This document shows positions 17,052-26,365 of a stretch of 64,000 bases of DNA, one piece after another. A program made the position numbers and the translations under genes. Origin of the DNA: CAVSUZ01 sp963791885 (GTDB lineage: Bacteria > Pseudomonadota > Alphaproteobacteria > Acetobacterales > Acetobacteraceae). The stretch is from positions 930,001-994,000 of the forward strand of contig CAWBUL010000005.1 of assembly GCA_963791885.1 (NCBI GenBank). Direction: 5' to 3'. Below the pieces are notes generated by a model. It saw nothing but the letters and a program-made list of their open reading frames with translations. It searched no databases and was not told the DNA's origin. Position 1 is the first letter of the stretch; each line of letters begins with the position of its first letter.

Positions 17052-18018
17052 ATGTCACCTACAACGTCGATGCCGATGCGCGCCGCTATCTATGCCCGCT
17101 ACAGCAATGACAGCCAGTCGGAGCAGTCGATCGACGATCAGGTCAGGATCTGTCGCGCCAAGGCGGAACGAGAAGGATGGTCGGTGGTCGGCATCTATGC
17201 CGACTACGCAATCAGCGGCACCGTGGCGGCCCGTCCGCAGTTCGAACGGATACTTACCGAGGCGCGTGCGGGTTTATTCGATGTCGTCCTCGCAGAGGCA
17301 CTCGACCGGATCAGCCGCGATCAGGAGCATATTGCCGGCTTCTACAAGCAGCTGAGCTTTGCTGGCGTGCAGGTCCATACCGTCGCAGAAGGTCACATCT
17401 CCGAGCTTCACGTCGGGCTGAAGGGCACGATGGCAGCCTTGTTCCTCAAGGACCTCGCACAGAAGACGCACCGCGGACTGGAGGGGCGGGTGCGTGCTGG
17501 TTGGAGCGGGGGAGGCCTGAGCTTTGGTTATCGGATTGTACGTCCGCCCCAAGCGGATGGAACGCCAGCTACAGGTGCCATGGAGATCGACGGGGTTGAG
17601 GCTGCCGTCGTTCGCGCGATCTTCGAGGCCTATGCTGGCGCGCGATCGCCGCGCGCCATTGCGAAGGATCTCAATGCAGACGGTGTGCCGGGACCCAGGG
17701 GAGGGCGATGGTCGGCTTCCCTGATACTCGGCAACTTTACCCGAGAGACCGGCATTTTGCGCAATCGGCTGTATGCTGGTGAACGCGTGTGGAACCGGCA
17801 GCACTTCATCAAGGACCCGATGAGCAGCAAACGTGTCGCTCGTCCGAATCCACGGAATGCCTGGGTGATTTGCCCGGTGCCGGCTTTGCGGATCATTGAC
17901 CCGATCCTTTGGGATGCGGTGCAACAGCGCCTTGCGGCGAATCGCCGCGCGGTGACCGACGGCCAGCCGTTGGTGAGTTGAACAGACCACTGGAGCACGT
18001 CGAGCCGGTCACGCGGCA
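17052..18018 (+). pseudogene. Large serine recombinase, N-terminal part (interrupted)
   Basis: Starts ATG 17052 after TAACGGAGC. Resolvase catalytic domain: AAIYARYSNDSQSEQSIDDQ with Ser18, then DYAISGTVAARPQFERIL and EALDRISRDQEHIAGF. The Recombinase domain follows (SGGGLSFGYRIV, ARSPRAIAKDLNADGVPGPRGG, NRLYAGERVWNR). An in-frame TGA at 17979-17981 ends it after GQPLVS, and 37 bp later an IS481-type element is inserted at CTAG. The C-terminal half continues beyond that element in the same frame (19049 on). The recombinase is therefore inactive as read. Confidence 0.85.
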
Positions 18019-18987
18019 CTAGTTGTTTGGTCCCGGGATGAGGTGACGCGGGTTGAGTTTGAAGATTTCTGGTGTTGTCGTCCAGGCGTGGCAGACGGCT
18101 TCGAACGGGGTCTTCCACCTGAGCGCCTTGAGATGCTTGGCAAAGTTATAGGCCGACACGAAGGTGAGGACGTGGGCTTTGAGGCTTTCCAGATCGGAAT
18201 AATGGAACGCCTTAATGGTCGCCTCTTTGACGGTTCGGTTCATGCGTTCTGCCTGACCGTTCGTCCAAGGGTGATACGGCTTGGTGAGCTTGTGCTTGAT
18301 GCCGTTCTCATTGCAGACGCGATCGAAAATGTGGGGGCCGAGATATCGCCTGGTCGGCCCGTTGCGGTTCTTTGGCAGATCGGCGAACGCCATGCCGTTG
18401 TCGGTCAGCACGGTGTGGATTGCATACGGGAATGCGTTGACCGCGCCGCGCAGGAAATCGGCGCCGTTCATCTTGCCGGCGGCGTCGCGGAACTCGACGT
18501 AGGTGAACTTCGAGACCCGGTCGATGGCGAGGAACATGTTGAGCTTGCCCTCGGCCAAGCGCAGCTCGCAGATGTCGATGTGGACGTAGCCAATGGCCGC
18601 CTCGGCGAACTTGCCCCGCTTGGATGCGTGATCTGGGTTCTCGGGCAGCCGGGAGATGCCATGGCGCTCCAGGCAGCGATGCAGGCTGGATCGGGTGAGC
18701 TTGGGGATGCTGTCACGTAGGCATCCGAGCACGTCGTCGAGCGCCAGCAGGGTGCGCCGTCGGAACTCCACGATCATGGCTTCCTCGACCGCGGTCAGGA
18801 CAGTGCTGTGAGGGGCGCGCGGCCCCATCGGAGCGTCATCGGTGGTAGCCCGGGCCCGCCACTTGGCAACCGTGTTGCGGCTCAGACCATAGTGCTTGGC
18901 CAAGGCGCCGCTCGTCTCTTTCGACGCTTGGAGCTCGGCTCGAACTCGCGGCGTCGTTCGGGCTGAGCCGTGAAGACTGCCTGCCAT
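18019..18987 (-). CDS. IS481-family transposase
   Basis: 322 aa. N-terminal HTH (SGALAKHYGLSRNTVAKWRA), a second helix-rich segment (LTRSSLHRCLERHGISRLPE), then an rve-type DDE core: YVHIDICELRLAEGK, VLTDNGMAFAD and HPWTNGQAERMNRTVKEAT hold the acidic residues. The frame is intact. The stop codon is not inside the element: the IS contributes AACAA and the target duplication CTAG completes AAC TAG. Termination of this copy thus depends on where it landed. Confidence 0.92.
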   Translation of the reverse strand: MAGSLHGSARTTPRVRAELQASKETSGALAKHYGLSRNTVAKWRARATTDDAPMGPRAPHSTVLTAVEEAMIVEFRRRTLLALDDVLGCLRDSIPKLTRSSLHRCLERHGISRLPENPDHASKRGKFAEAAIGYVHIDICELRLAEGKLNMFLAIDRVSKFTYVEFRDAAGKMNGADFLRGAVNAFPYAIHTVLTDNGMAFADLPKNRNGPTRRYLGPHIFDRVCNENGIKHKLTKPYHPWTNGQAERMNRTVKEATIKAFHYSDLESLKAHVLTFVSAYNFAKHLKALRWKTPFEAVCHAWTTTPEIFKLNPRHLIPGPNN

Positions 18988-19044
18988 AGCGCCTCCTCTC
19001 CCTCTCGGGTCAGGTTAGCGTCACGACTCTCCGGGACCAAACAT
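18023..19044 (-). mobile_element. IS481-family element
   Basis: 1022 bp with inverted ends TTGTTTGGTCCCGG (18023) and CCGGGACCAAACAT (ending 19044), flanked by a 4-bp duplication CTAG (18019-18022 and 19045-19048). Inserted into the serine recombinase gene in opposite orientation. Confidence 0.9.
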
Positions 19045-19048
19045 CTAG

Positions 19049-19833
19049 GCTACTGCGAGCCCGTCGTCCACCGTGGTTGCTCTCGGGGCTGGTGCGCTGT
19101 GGTTCGTGCGGGGGCACCATGACCGTTGTGGGTGAGCATGGTCGTCTTGGGTGCGCGAACCACCGCGAGCGTGGCACCTGCACGAACCGGCGCACCGTGC
19201 TCCGCGCTTACGTTCTTGCAAGGGTGCTTGCGGGATTGAAGCACCGTCTGCTCGCGCCCGAGATCGTTGAGGTCTTCGTCGCCGAATATGTTGCCGAGGT
19301 GAACCGGGCGAACCAGGATGCGGCCCACCGCAGGTCACAGCTTCAGGCGACGCTCGCACGGATCGAGCGGCAGATCGGCGCGATCGTGCGGACGATCGCG
19401 GACACCGGCGGCAGTCGCACGCTGGTCGAAGAGTTGCGCAATCTCGAGACCAAGCAGGATTCGCTCAAGGCGGATATAGCGACGGCCGGGATACCTGAGC
19501 CTGTGCCGGCGCTGCATCCCAGCCTCGCCAAGGTGTATCGTCAAAAGATCGAATGCTTGGAACAGGCGCTCAATGATTCCGCGGTCTCGGCGGCGGCCGC
19601 TGAGGCGCTCCGATCGCTGATTGACGCCATCGTCGTGTACCCAGGCGAGCGGCGTGGTGAGGTCACCCTGGAGCTACGTGGCGATCTTGCCGCCTTTCTG
19701 TACCTGCCCGATAAGCTAGCCGCTTCGATACAGCGCGCCTCGCGCGGCAAAACCGCCTCCGGCGTGGACGACGTTGGTTCTCGCGAAGTGGTGGGATCGT
19801 CGGTTGCGGGTCCCCGCAACCACATCAGCCTCC
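19049..19833 (+). pseudogene. Serine recombinase, C-terminal part (fused to flanking DNA)
   Basis: Continues the frame of the 17052 gene after the IS481 element. It shows the zinc-ribbon segment LVRCGSCGGTMTV and GCANHRERGTC, followed by a long coiled coil (RSQLQATLARIERQIGAIV, LRNLETKQDSLKADI) typical of large serine recombinases. The expected C-terminal stop after VAGPRNHISLL is missing and the frame runs on into DNA complementary to the terB-like gene until 20096. The mobile element therefore probably ends near 19825-19850, at the 3' end of that gene. Confidence 0.78.
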
Positions 19834-20310
19834 TCACACCTCACGATGCCGCGCTCGCACGCCGCGCTCGATTGCTGCGGCCACGAGCGGATCCAGGTGC
19901 AGCTCTACCTGGACGAACTCCAGCATCTCCAGTGACTGCTGACCGGCGACCAAATCGGCAGCGACCACCTCACAGGCCAGCGCGTAGGCGGTTTCCCGCA
20001 GCGGCGTTGGCAGGGCTGCCCGGATTAGCCGGCTCGCATGACGCAAGCCATCCTCCTCATTCAGCAACTGCACCGCGGCATCGGTGGCTTCCTTGAGCCG
20101 CTCCGATGAAAAATCGCGAAAAGCCGGCAGCGTTTGCACCTGCCCGGCCATGGCGCCGATTTCCCGGTCGGTCATGCCGCCGTCCGCGGCGGCCACAAGG
20201 ACCATGGTGCATACCAGGGCCTCAGGCGCATCCAGGTTTTCGATCCTCGGCAAAACGCGGCTCCCTCGCGAAACTTGTGAGACCCTGCGGAAACTCCTGC
20301 CCTGGTTCAA
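19834..20310 (-). CDS. TerB-like family protein
   Basis: 158 aa. Residues about 35-150 resemble the all-helical tellurite-resistance TerB domain, with an acidic loop VAAADGGMTDREIGAM near the start and repeated helices (LRHASRLIRAALPTPLRE, AYALACEVVAADLV). The ATG overlaps the upstream helicase stop (20307-20310), so the two are translationally coupled. TerB-like proteins bind metal or act as scaffolds; no enzymatic role is known. The last codons (RARHREV) lie at the presumed edge of the recombinase element, so the native C-terminus may have been replaced. Confidence 0.72.
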   Translation of the reverse strand: MNQGRSFRRVSQVSRGSRVLPRIENLDAPEALVCTMVLVAAADGGMTDREIGAMAGQVQTLPAFRDFSSERLKEATDAAVQLLNEEDGLRHASRLIRAALPTPLRETAYALACEVVAADLVAGQQSLEMLEFVQVELHLDPLVAAAIERGVRARHREV

Positions 20311-23117
20311 GCGGGGTGATCCGCCATTGCCAAGAAGTTGCGCGTCTCCAGTACAGCTTCGGCCAGTCCGACCCGCCGCACCGTTACGCCGGCAGGAAAC
20401 GCCGAGAGCAGGCGCTCCGGCGCGCGGCGATCCAGCAGAACGAAGACGCCGCGGTCGGACGTCCTCCGGATCAGCCGGCCGAATGCCTGGCGCAGGCGAA
20501 GACGCGCGATCCGATCGTCGTAGCCGCGCGGGTCTCCGTCGGATAGATGGATGCGGCGCTCACGATGGAGCACGTCGGGTCGGGGCCATGGCACCTTTTC
20601 GAAGACCACCAGCCGTAAGGCGCGGCCCGGCACGTCCACACCGTCGCGCATCGCATCCGTCCCGAGCAGACAGCTTTCTTCCTCCGCGCGGAAGATATCC
20701 AGCAGCGTGGCATTGTTCATCGCATCGACATGCTGCGCGTATAATGGGATTCCATTGTGCTCGAGCTCGGGTGCGATGCGCTGGTGAACAGCGATCAACC
20801 GGCTGATCGCCGTGAAAAGACCCAGCGCGCCGCCACCGGCCGCAAGGAACAGCGTACGATAGGCGCCGGCCAGCGCCGCAACGTCTCCGTGGGCTACATC
20901 CGTTACGACGAAGCAGCGGGTCTGGGCGGCGTAGTCGAAGGGGCTCGCGACCGCAGCCCGGATCGCGGGTGAGGGCAGATGGGGCGCCCCAACGCGCGCC
21001 TCCGCCACCGCCCAGGCCGTCTCCTGATCCGTCTCGGCGCTATCCCGCAGCGTAGCCGACGTGACCAGCAGGCCATGAGCTGGCGCGACCAAGGTCAGAG
21101 CGAATGGGACAGTGGGGTCCAGCGCGTGGCGATAGAGACCGACGTCACGATCCAGGCCGCCGCGCCGATCGAGACGCAGGAACGTAATGTGGTCAGGTCT
21201 CAAACCGGACGCCGCTTGCGGCCGCTCGAGGCCGGCCAGCATCGATCGCCAGGCGGCAAGCGGCGCCAGCGCGCGGCGCTCGAGCGAACGACATGTACCC
21301 TCGATGCGATTCCGCAGCGCACTGTCCAGTTCCTGCGCTTCCGTGTCGAGCCGGGCCAGAAGACCATGACGGAGCAAATGCAATGGCTCGATCAGGGCTG
21401 TTAGCGCCGTTCCGAGCCGGTTGGCCGCGCTGGCGATTTCCTCTGAAACCGGCTCGATCTCGCTCTCCAATCCGCCGTACGGGTCGCTCGCCCCGGACGC
21501 ACGGGCCAGCAATTGGGTCCGAAGAAGCGCGAGCAGCACTTCTGTCGGATTTGGCTTGCCGGGATCAACGCCGGCGAGCTGCGGGCCGGCTTGCTCCAGA
21601 CGGTGCATCCAACCGGGGCCGGGCAGACACCGGGCAGCCCTGAGCGCGGCATCGAGATGGTTCTGCAGATCCTCGAGACCGGCAACGAGGTCCTCCAGCC
21701 GGGCACGCAGCCCCCGCGCGCGCGAACGGCTTCCCTCAGCGCCCAGCAGCCAGCGTCGCAACTCGGCAGTCTCCTGACCCGACAGCACGGCCGAGAAGGC
21801 GCTGTCCGCGGCATCGAAGACATGGTGGCCCTCGTCGAACACATAGCGCGTCGGAACGCCGAGATCGCCGTAGCCCTCGCCAAACTGATATCCGTGGGCG
21901 GCCTGGGTCATCACCAGCGCATGGTTGGCAATGACCAGCTCTGCTTGCTGGGCGCGGCGAATACTGTGTTCCACGAAGCAGGTACGCCAGTGCGGGCACC
22001 CGCCGTGAATGCACTCGCCACGCCGGTCGGCGAGCGAGGGAAGCAACGCGGGACTGAACAACTCCGCCATCCAACCGGGCAGGTCGCCCCCCTGAATGTC
22101 GCCGTCCCTGCTCACCAGCGCCCAGCGGGCGATCAATCCCAGGGCGATGATCGGTCCGAAACCGGCGCCCGCAAGCGCCGACTGCACGGCATCCTGCAGG
22201 TTCAGCAGGCACAGATAGTTTTCCCGTCCCTTACGCACCACCACGCGGCGGCGCCGCTCGTCCGGATCCGGAAAAAGGCGCACCAGTTCCGCGTCGATCT
22301 GCCGCTGCAGATGGCGCGTAAAGGTGCTGATCCAGACCGTGCCCCGGTTCTTTTCCGCCCACAAGCTCGCCGGCGCGATGTAGCCGATTGTCTTGCCCGT
22401 GCCTGTCCCAGCTTCCGCGAGAACCAAATGCGGATCGCCCCGTGTGGTACGAGGCGCAAATGCCGCGGCGGCCGCTCCGGCAAAATCCGACTGGCCCTGT
22501 CGCTGCTCAGCCCCATGACCAAGCAGGACGGAAAGCCGAGTGCGCGCCTCGGCCTCGGAGACAGGAAGTGACGCAGGGGGCGGCAACGGCGCCGTTTCTT
22601 CCCATTGGGGAAGGCGCTTCCAAATCATCAGTCCGTCAGTCGCCGCAGTGGCGCCAGGCCGCCCCAGCGCCTGCAAGACGAACGGCGCCCATGGCCAGCC
22701 CGCCTGCCCCATGCGCGCCGCGAGACCGGCCGCATGCTCGTTCAGCGACAGGGTTCGCCCCGCCGCCAGCCGCTGGAGCAGCCTTTGGGCGAGATCGGGA
22801 AGGCATGCGACTTCCGCTTCGAGGCGGCCGGGGCAGTCAAGGTCCAGAACCTGCGCCAATCCTCGTGGTGTCGGAGAAGCGTGCCTGCCCGGCAGCACGA
22901 AGGCAAAGAGCTCCAATAGGTCGAGACACGGCAGATTTTGTAGGCCGAGGCGCCGCAAGGTCGCCGGCCGGTGTACGACAAGGGGGCTGGGCAGGTGTTG
23001 CAGCGCGTGCGCGGCGTCCTCGACGGCAAAAACACTGATTTCGCCATCGGCTGTCAGCATGGCAGCGCGGCCGTGTCCCGCAACGAGCGCGGGAAGGTCG
23101 GGAAGCGTGTGCGGCAC
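20307..23117 (-). CDS. DinG/XPD-like superfamily 2 DNA helicase
   Basis: 936 aa. Walker A EAGTGTGKTIGYIAPA (about 235-250), an Fe-S cluster cysteine set (ENYLCLLN, then GECIHGGCPHWRTCF), the DEAH-like box FDEGHHVFDAAD, a VTSATLRDS motif and motif VI LRLRQAFGRLIRR near the C-terminus. This order is that of the Rad3/XPD/DinG 5'-3' helicases, which unwind D-loops, R-loops and damaged DNA. The N-terminal 200 residues lack recognisable motifs and may hold a separate domain. Forms an operon with the terB-like gene. The start at 23117 lacks a strong RBS but no better one is visible. Confidence 0.88.
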   Translation of the reverse strand: MPHTLPDLPALVAGHGRAAMLTADGEISVFAVEDAAHALQHLPSPLVVHRPATLRRLGLQNLPCLDLLELFAFVLPGRHASPTPRGLAQVLDLDCPGRLEAEVACLPDLAQRLLQRLAAGRTLSLNEHAAGLAARMGQAGWPWAPFVLQALGRPGATAATDGLMIWKRLPQWEETAPLPPPASLPVSEAEARTRLSVLLGHGAEQRQGQSDFAGAAAAAFAPRTTRGDPHLVLAEAGTGTGKTIGYIAPASLWAEKNRGTVWISTFTRHLQRQIDAELVRLFPDPDERRRRVVVRKGRENYLCLLNLQDAVQSALAGAGFGPIIALGLIARWALVSRDGDIQGGDLPGWMAELFSPALLPSLADRRGECIHGGCPHWRTCFVEHSIRRAQQAELVIANHALVMTQAAHGYQFGEGYGDLGVPTRYVFDEGHHVFDAADSAFSAVLSGQETAELRRWLLGAEGSRSRARGLRARLEDLVAGLEDLQNHLDAALRAARCLPGPGWMHRLEQAGPQLAGVDPGKPNPTEVLLALLRTQLLARASGASDPYGGLESEIEPVSEEIASAANRLGTALTALIEPLHLLRHGLLARLDTEAQELDSALRNRIEGTCRSLERRALAPLAAWRSMLAGLERPQAASGLRPDHITFLRLDRRGGLDRDVGLYRHALDPTVPFALTLVAPAHGLLVTSATLRDSAETDQETAWAVAEARVGAPHLPSPAIRAAVASPFDYAAQTRCFVVTDVAHGDVAALAGAYRTLFLAAGGGALGLFTAISRLIAVHQRIAPELEHNGIPLYAQHVDAMNNATLLDIFRAEEESCLLGTDAMRDGVDVPGRALRLVVFEKVPWPRPDVLHRERRIHLSDGDPRGYDDRIARLRLRQAFGRLIRRTSDRGVFVLLDRRAPERLLSAFPAGVTVRRVGLAEAVLETRNFLAMADHPA

Positions 23118-23291
23118 GCGCTCTCATAATGCCGACGGGTGCTGGAGGGAAACGGTACCTGTAGTCGGTTCCTCAGCCTGACCAAGCTAGCCGGCGTCTG
23201 TGCGGCTTTCGATCTCGGATACTCGACCGGTTCAATTCCCGCGCGTGCTGGTCTAGGCTCACGTCAGAAAACAACAAATCGGAGGAGCGTC

Positions 23292-24551
23292 ATGCGTCGC
23301 AGATTGCGCCAGACGTTGATAGGGCTTGGCTGCCTGGTATTGCTAGCCCTCTCGACTTCGAGGGGATTTGCTGCGGAGCCGATCACCATCGGGTTTTCCA
23401 TGTCGCTGACCGGGGGGCTCGCGCCGAACGGCAAGGCAGCGCTTCTGGCAATGCAGATCTGGGCGGAAAATGCGAACGCCAAAGGCGGCATGCTCGGGCG
23501 CCCGGTGAAGCTGATCTGGTACGACGACCAAAGCAATCCGGCGCTGGTGCCGGGGATTTACACTAAACTGCTGGACGTCGACAAAGTCGATCTGGTGGTC
23601 AGTGCCTACGCGACCAACATGATCGCCCCCGCCATGCCAGTCGTCATCGGGCACAATCGCACGTTCCTGGGATTGCTCGGATTGGCCGTTAACAGCCAGT
23701 TCCACTATCCGAAGTATTTCTCGATTTCGCCCACCGGCGGTCCGGAGCCGAAGCAGAGTTTTTCCGCGGGCTTCTTCTCCGTCGCCTCTAGCCTCAATCC
23801 AAAGCCGCAGACACTGGCGGTCGTCGGCGCCGATGCCGAGTTTCCGAAGAACGCAATCGACGGCGCGATCGCACTCGCAAAGCAGAACGGGTTCAAGATC
23901 GTCTACAATCAGTCCTATCCCCCCAACACAGCCGATTTTAGCCCGATTGTGCGCGCCATTCAGGCCACACATCCGGACCTCGTTTTTGTCGCGTCGTATC
24001 CCCCCGATACTGTCGGAATGATCCGCTCTGCGACCGAAATCGGTCTCAAAACACGCCTGTTCGGTGGCGGCATGGTGGGATTGCAGAGCACGCCTATTAA
24101 AACCCAGCTTGGTCCCTTACTGAACGGCATTGTCGATTATGATTTCTGGCTGCCAGTCGGGGGATTTGCAACGCCGGACGCGTTAGACTTCCTCAAGCAG
24201 TATCAAGCGAAAGCGGCCGGAGCAGGGGTTGATCCGCTCGGCTACTATCTGCCGCCCTTTGCTTATTCGGATCTCCAGGTTCTCTCGGACGCGGTCGAAG
24301 GGACAAAAAGCCTCGATCAGGACAAGCTGGCGGATTACCTGCGAACTCACACATTCCAGACGGTGGCCGGACCGATCACCTTCGGGAAGGACGGCGAGTG
24401 GACCCAGGCACGCGTATTGGAAGTGCAGTTCCAGGGCGTGCAGGGCCACGATCTGGACCAGTTCAAGAATCCCCGCACCGAGATGATTCTCTACCCGAAC
24501 TCGTACAAATCAGGTGCGGTGCAAGCTCCTTATGCCGCCGCGCAGCACTGA
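23292..24551 (+). CDS. Periplasmic binding protein of a branched-chain amino acid-type ABC transporter
   Basis: 419 aa from ATG 23292, which has a strong RBS (GGAGGAG). Signal peptide RRRLRQTLIGLGCLVLLAL... cleaved near GFAA. The mature protein begins EPITIGFSMSLTGGLAPNG, typical of type I periplasmic binding proteins (Peripla_BP_6, LivJ-like), with WAENANAKGGMLGRPVKLI soon after. No permease or ATPase gene is adjacent, so the partner transporter is elsewhere or the protein is a sensor. The 3' end overlaps the convergent receiver gene by 22 bp. Substrate unknown. Confidence 0.87.
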   Translation: MRRRLRQTLIGLGCLVLLALSTSRGFAAEPITIGFSMSLTGGLAPNGKAALLAMQIWAENANAKGGMLGRPVKLIWYDDQSNPALVPGIYTKLLDVDKVDLVVSAYATNMIAPAMPVVIGHNRTFLGLLGLAVNSQFHYPKYFSISPTGGPEPKQSFSAGFFSVASSLNPKPQTLAVVGADAEFPKNAIDGAIALAKQNGFKIVYNQSYPPNTADFSPIVRAIQATHPDLVFVASYPPDTVGMIRSATEIGLKTRLFGGGMVGLQSTPIKTQLGPLLNGIVDYDFWLPVGGFATPDALDFLKQYQAKAAGAGVDPLGYYLPPFAYSDLQVLSDAVEGTKSLDQDKLADYLRTHTFQTVAGPITFGKDGEWTQARVLEVQFQGVQGHDLDQFKNPRTEMILYPNSYKSGAVQAPYAAAQH

Positions 24552-24964
24552 TCGGCCCCGCTTTCCGCCAGCGCCGACAGCAGTTCGGCGCGGCGAAACG
24601 GCTTGCGCAGCACAGAGACCCGCGCGCCGTTATGGAAGCGAGCGATCTGTTCACCCAGCCGGAGATACGCGTTGCTTAGGCCGCTTGTGAGCACGAACCT
24701 GCACCGCGCGCCACTCAGCAGCATCTCGTTTAGCACGTCGATGCCGTCCTTTTCCGGCATGATCATATCGAGCATGACGACATCAGGCTTGAAATCCATG
24801 AACACGGTGATGGCACTCTCAGACCCGGTAAGCACTTGAGATTCGAAGCCGAGCTCTTCGGCTATTCGGCTGACCACAAGAGCGACGCCTTTCTGGTCAT
24901 CGACAACCAGCAGCTTTTTTCTATCTGACACGCGCCCCATCCTCTCGTTTTCGTGATTGCACAC
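24530..24964 (-). CDS. Stand-alone response-regulator receiver protein
   Basis: 144 aa from GTG 24964; ATG 24940 (MGRVSDRKK) is an alternative. A CheY-like fold: KLLVVDDQKG acidic pocket, phospho-acceptor Asp in VVMLDMIMPEKDG, Thr/Ser switch FVLTSGL and Lys in VLRKPFRR. No output domain follows, so it acts by protein contact or in a phosphorelay. A broken hybrid kinase lies about 170 bp upstream on the other strand and may be its former partner. Confidence 0.88.
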   Translation of the reverse strand: MCNHENERMGRVSDRKKLLVVDDQKGVALVVSRIAEELGFESQVLTGSESAITVFMDFKPDVVMLDMIMPEKDGIDVLNEMLLSGARCRFVLTSGLSNAYLRLGEQIARFHNGARVSVLRKPFRRAELLSALAESGADQCCAAA

Positions 24965-25134
24965 TGGTTATGAAGGAGCAATCTTCGGGGAAAAGATCGT
25001 TAAAAATACGTTTATATTACATTAAACGATGCCTGTGGCCCTCCACTAAGCGTAAAATCTCGCGTGAGGCGGTTGAGAACGGCCGTCTTACGCTACTCCT
25101 AAGTTAGGTTCTCCAAAGAAACGAACCGACTGCT

Positions 25135-25446
25135 TTGAGTACCAGCGCGCGCGGATCAGGTTCCGGTCGTCCCCGCTCGAGGGAGCATAAACGAGGTGCG
25201 CGCGCGCAGGCTCGTAAGCTGGAGGCCATTGGCCGGCTAACCGGTGGAATTGCCCATGACCTCAACAATCTCCTCACCATCATCATTGGCAACCTCGAGT
25301 TGCTGACAGAGGAATTTATCCCTCCTGCCTCACGCGAAATGACCCACGAAGCGTTGGAAGCCGCACTTAGCGGCGCGGATCTCACACGGCGCCTGCTCGC
25401 ATTTTCTCGCCGGGAGGTGATGCTCCGCCCGCAATCAGACCTCAAT
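25135..25446 (+). pseudogene. Hybrid histidine kinase remnant: HisKA segment
   Basis: Contains the dimerisation/phosphoacceptor domain: LEAIGRLTGGIAHDLNNLLT with the phospho-His at about codon 41, and the second helix ADLTRRLLAFSRREVMLRP. Sensor domains that should precede it are missing, so the 5' end is lost. At 25446, after PQSDLN, the reading sense changes: the next 460 bp are inverted and hold the ATPase domain. Without the inversion the gene would read HisKA, HATPase, receiver. Confidence 0.82.
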
Positions 25447-25906
25447 GCCTTCCTCGTTTTCCAGCGAAACGCCCGGCGGGAAACTCAGGCGCACGGTCGT
25501 GCCCTTCTCAGGCGCGCTGGAGATCTCGATCTCGCCATCCGCGACGCGAGCAAAATCCTCGACCATGGCCAAGCCCAACCCTGAACCCGCCTGCGCTGTT
25601 TTCGTGGTGAAGTAAGGCTCGAAAGCCCGGGCCCTCACGTCGGGCGTCATCCCTGTGCCGGTGTCAGTCACCTCAAGGACAACGCGCCGGCCCAGCGCGT
25701 CGTCGTTCCGATTTCCCGTGGCGATCCGCACCTGCCCGCCGGCAGGCAGCGCATCCCGGGCATTGGAAACAAGATTGATGATGGCGGTTTCAAGTTCGGC
25801 CTTATCCAGGTGGACGGGCCACAGATCAGGTGCGAGCGACAACTCCAGCGTAATGTTCGCACCCAATGCGCGAGCGAGCATGTTCGCCATCCCGCCGGAG
25901 CAGCTC
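25447..25906 (-). pseudogene. Inverted HATPase domain of the same kinase
   Basis: On the minus strand this 460-bp segment encodes a HATPase_c domain: GGMANMLARALGANI, the N box IINLVSNARDALPAGG, the G1 box VTDTGTGM, the F box YFTTKTA and the G2 box GSGLGLAMV, ending VSLENEEG. Both flanking pieces of the kinase are on the plus strand. Flipping the segment back joins ENEEG in frame to MLVPGATILVVDDD at the right end. At the left it joins SDLN to ELL and the domain apart from one extra base. I infer a 460-bp inversion inside one gene. Confidence 0.83.
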
Positions 25907-26284
25907 ATGCTGGTCCCGGGCGCCACTATCCTTGTCGTAGACGATGACGCGGCACTGCGCCGATCTGTCCACCGGCAGCTTGTTGCGGCTGGATTCCACT
26001 GCCTTGAGGCTGTGAACGGCCTAGAGGCCATGCAGATCCTTGCGCAGGTCGGGCGTGTGGACCTGCTCTTTGCCGACGTGGTGATGCCGGGGCCATTGGA
26101 TGGGCAAGCACTGTCCCGGGCTGCTATGCAGGCCTATCCTGAAATCCGCGTCGTGCTCACATCGGCCCAACCGGTCGGAACCGCCCCGCCGGGTATCCCA
26201 ATCCTCGCCAAGCCTTACCGCAATCGAGACCTGGTCCGCACCCTGCGAGCCACGCTCGCTCTTCCGCCCCCGGTGCCGGACTGA
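25907..26284 (+). pseudogene. Hybrid histidine kinase remnant: receiver domain
   Basis: 125 codons from ATG 25907. A full receiver domain: ATILVVDDDAALRRS, phospho-acceptor Asp in VDLLFADVVMPG, the switch region VVLTSAQP and Lys in ILAKPYR. As now arranged it could be translated on its own from this ATG, although no clear RBS precedes it. Restoring the adjacent inverted segment fuses it in frame behind the HATPase domain. Confidence 0.8.
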
Positions 26285-26365
26285 CGCTCACGCCCAAGCC
26301 CCAGACTGCCCTCGGTTCATCCGCGAGCGGTCATGTTGTAAGGAGCATCATGGCAAGGGGAGATC

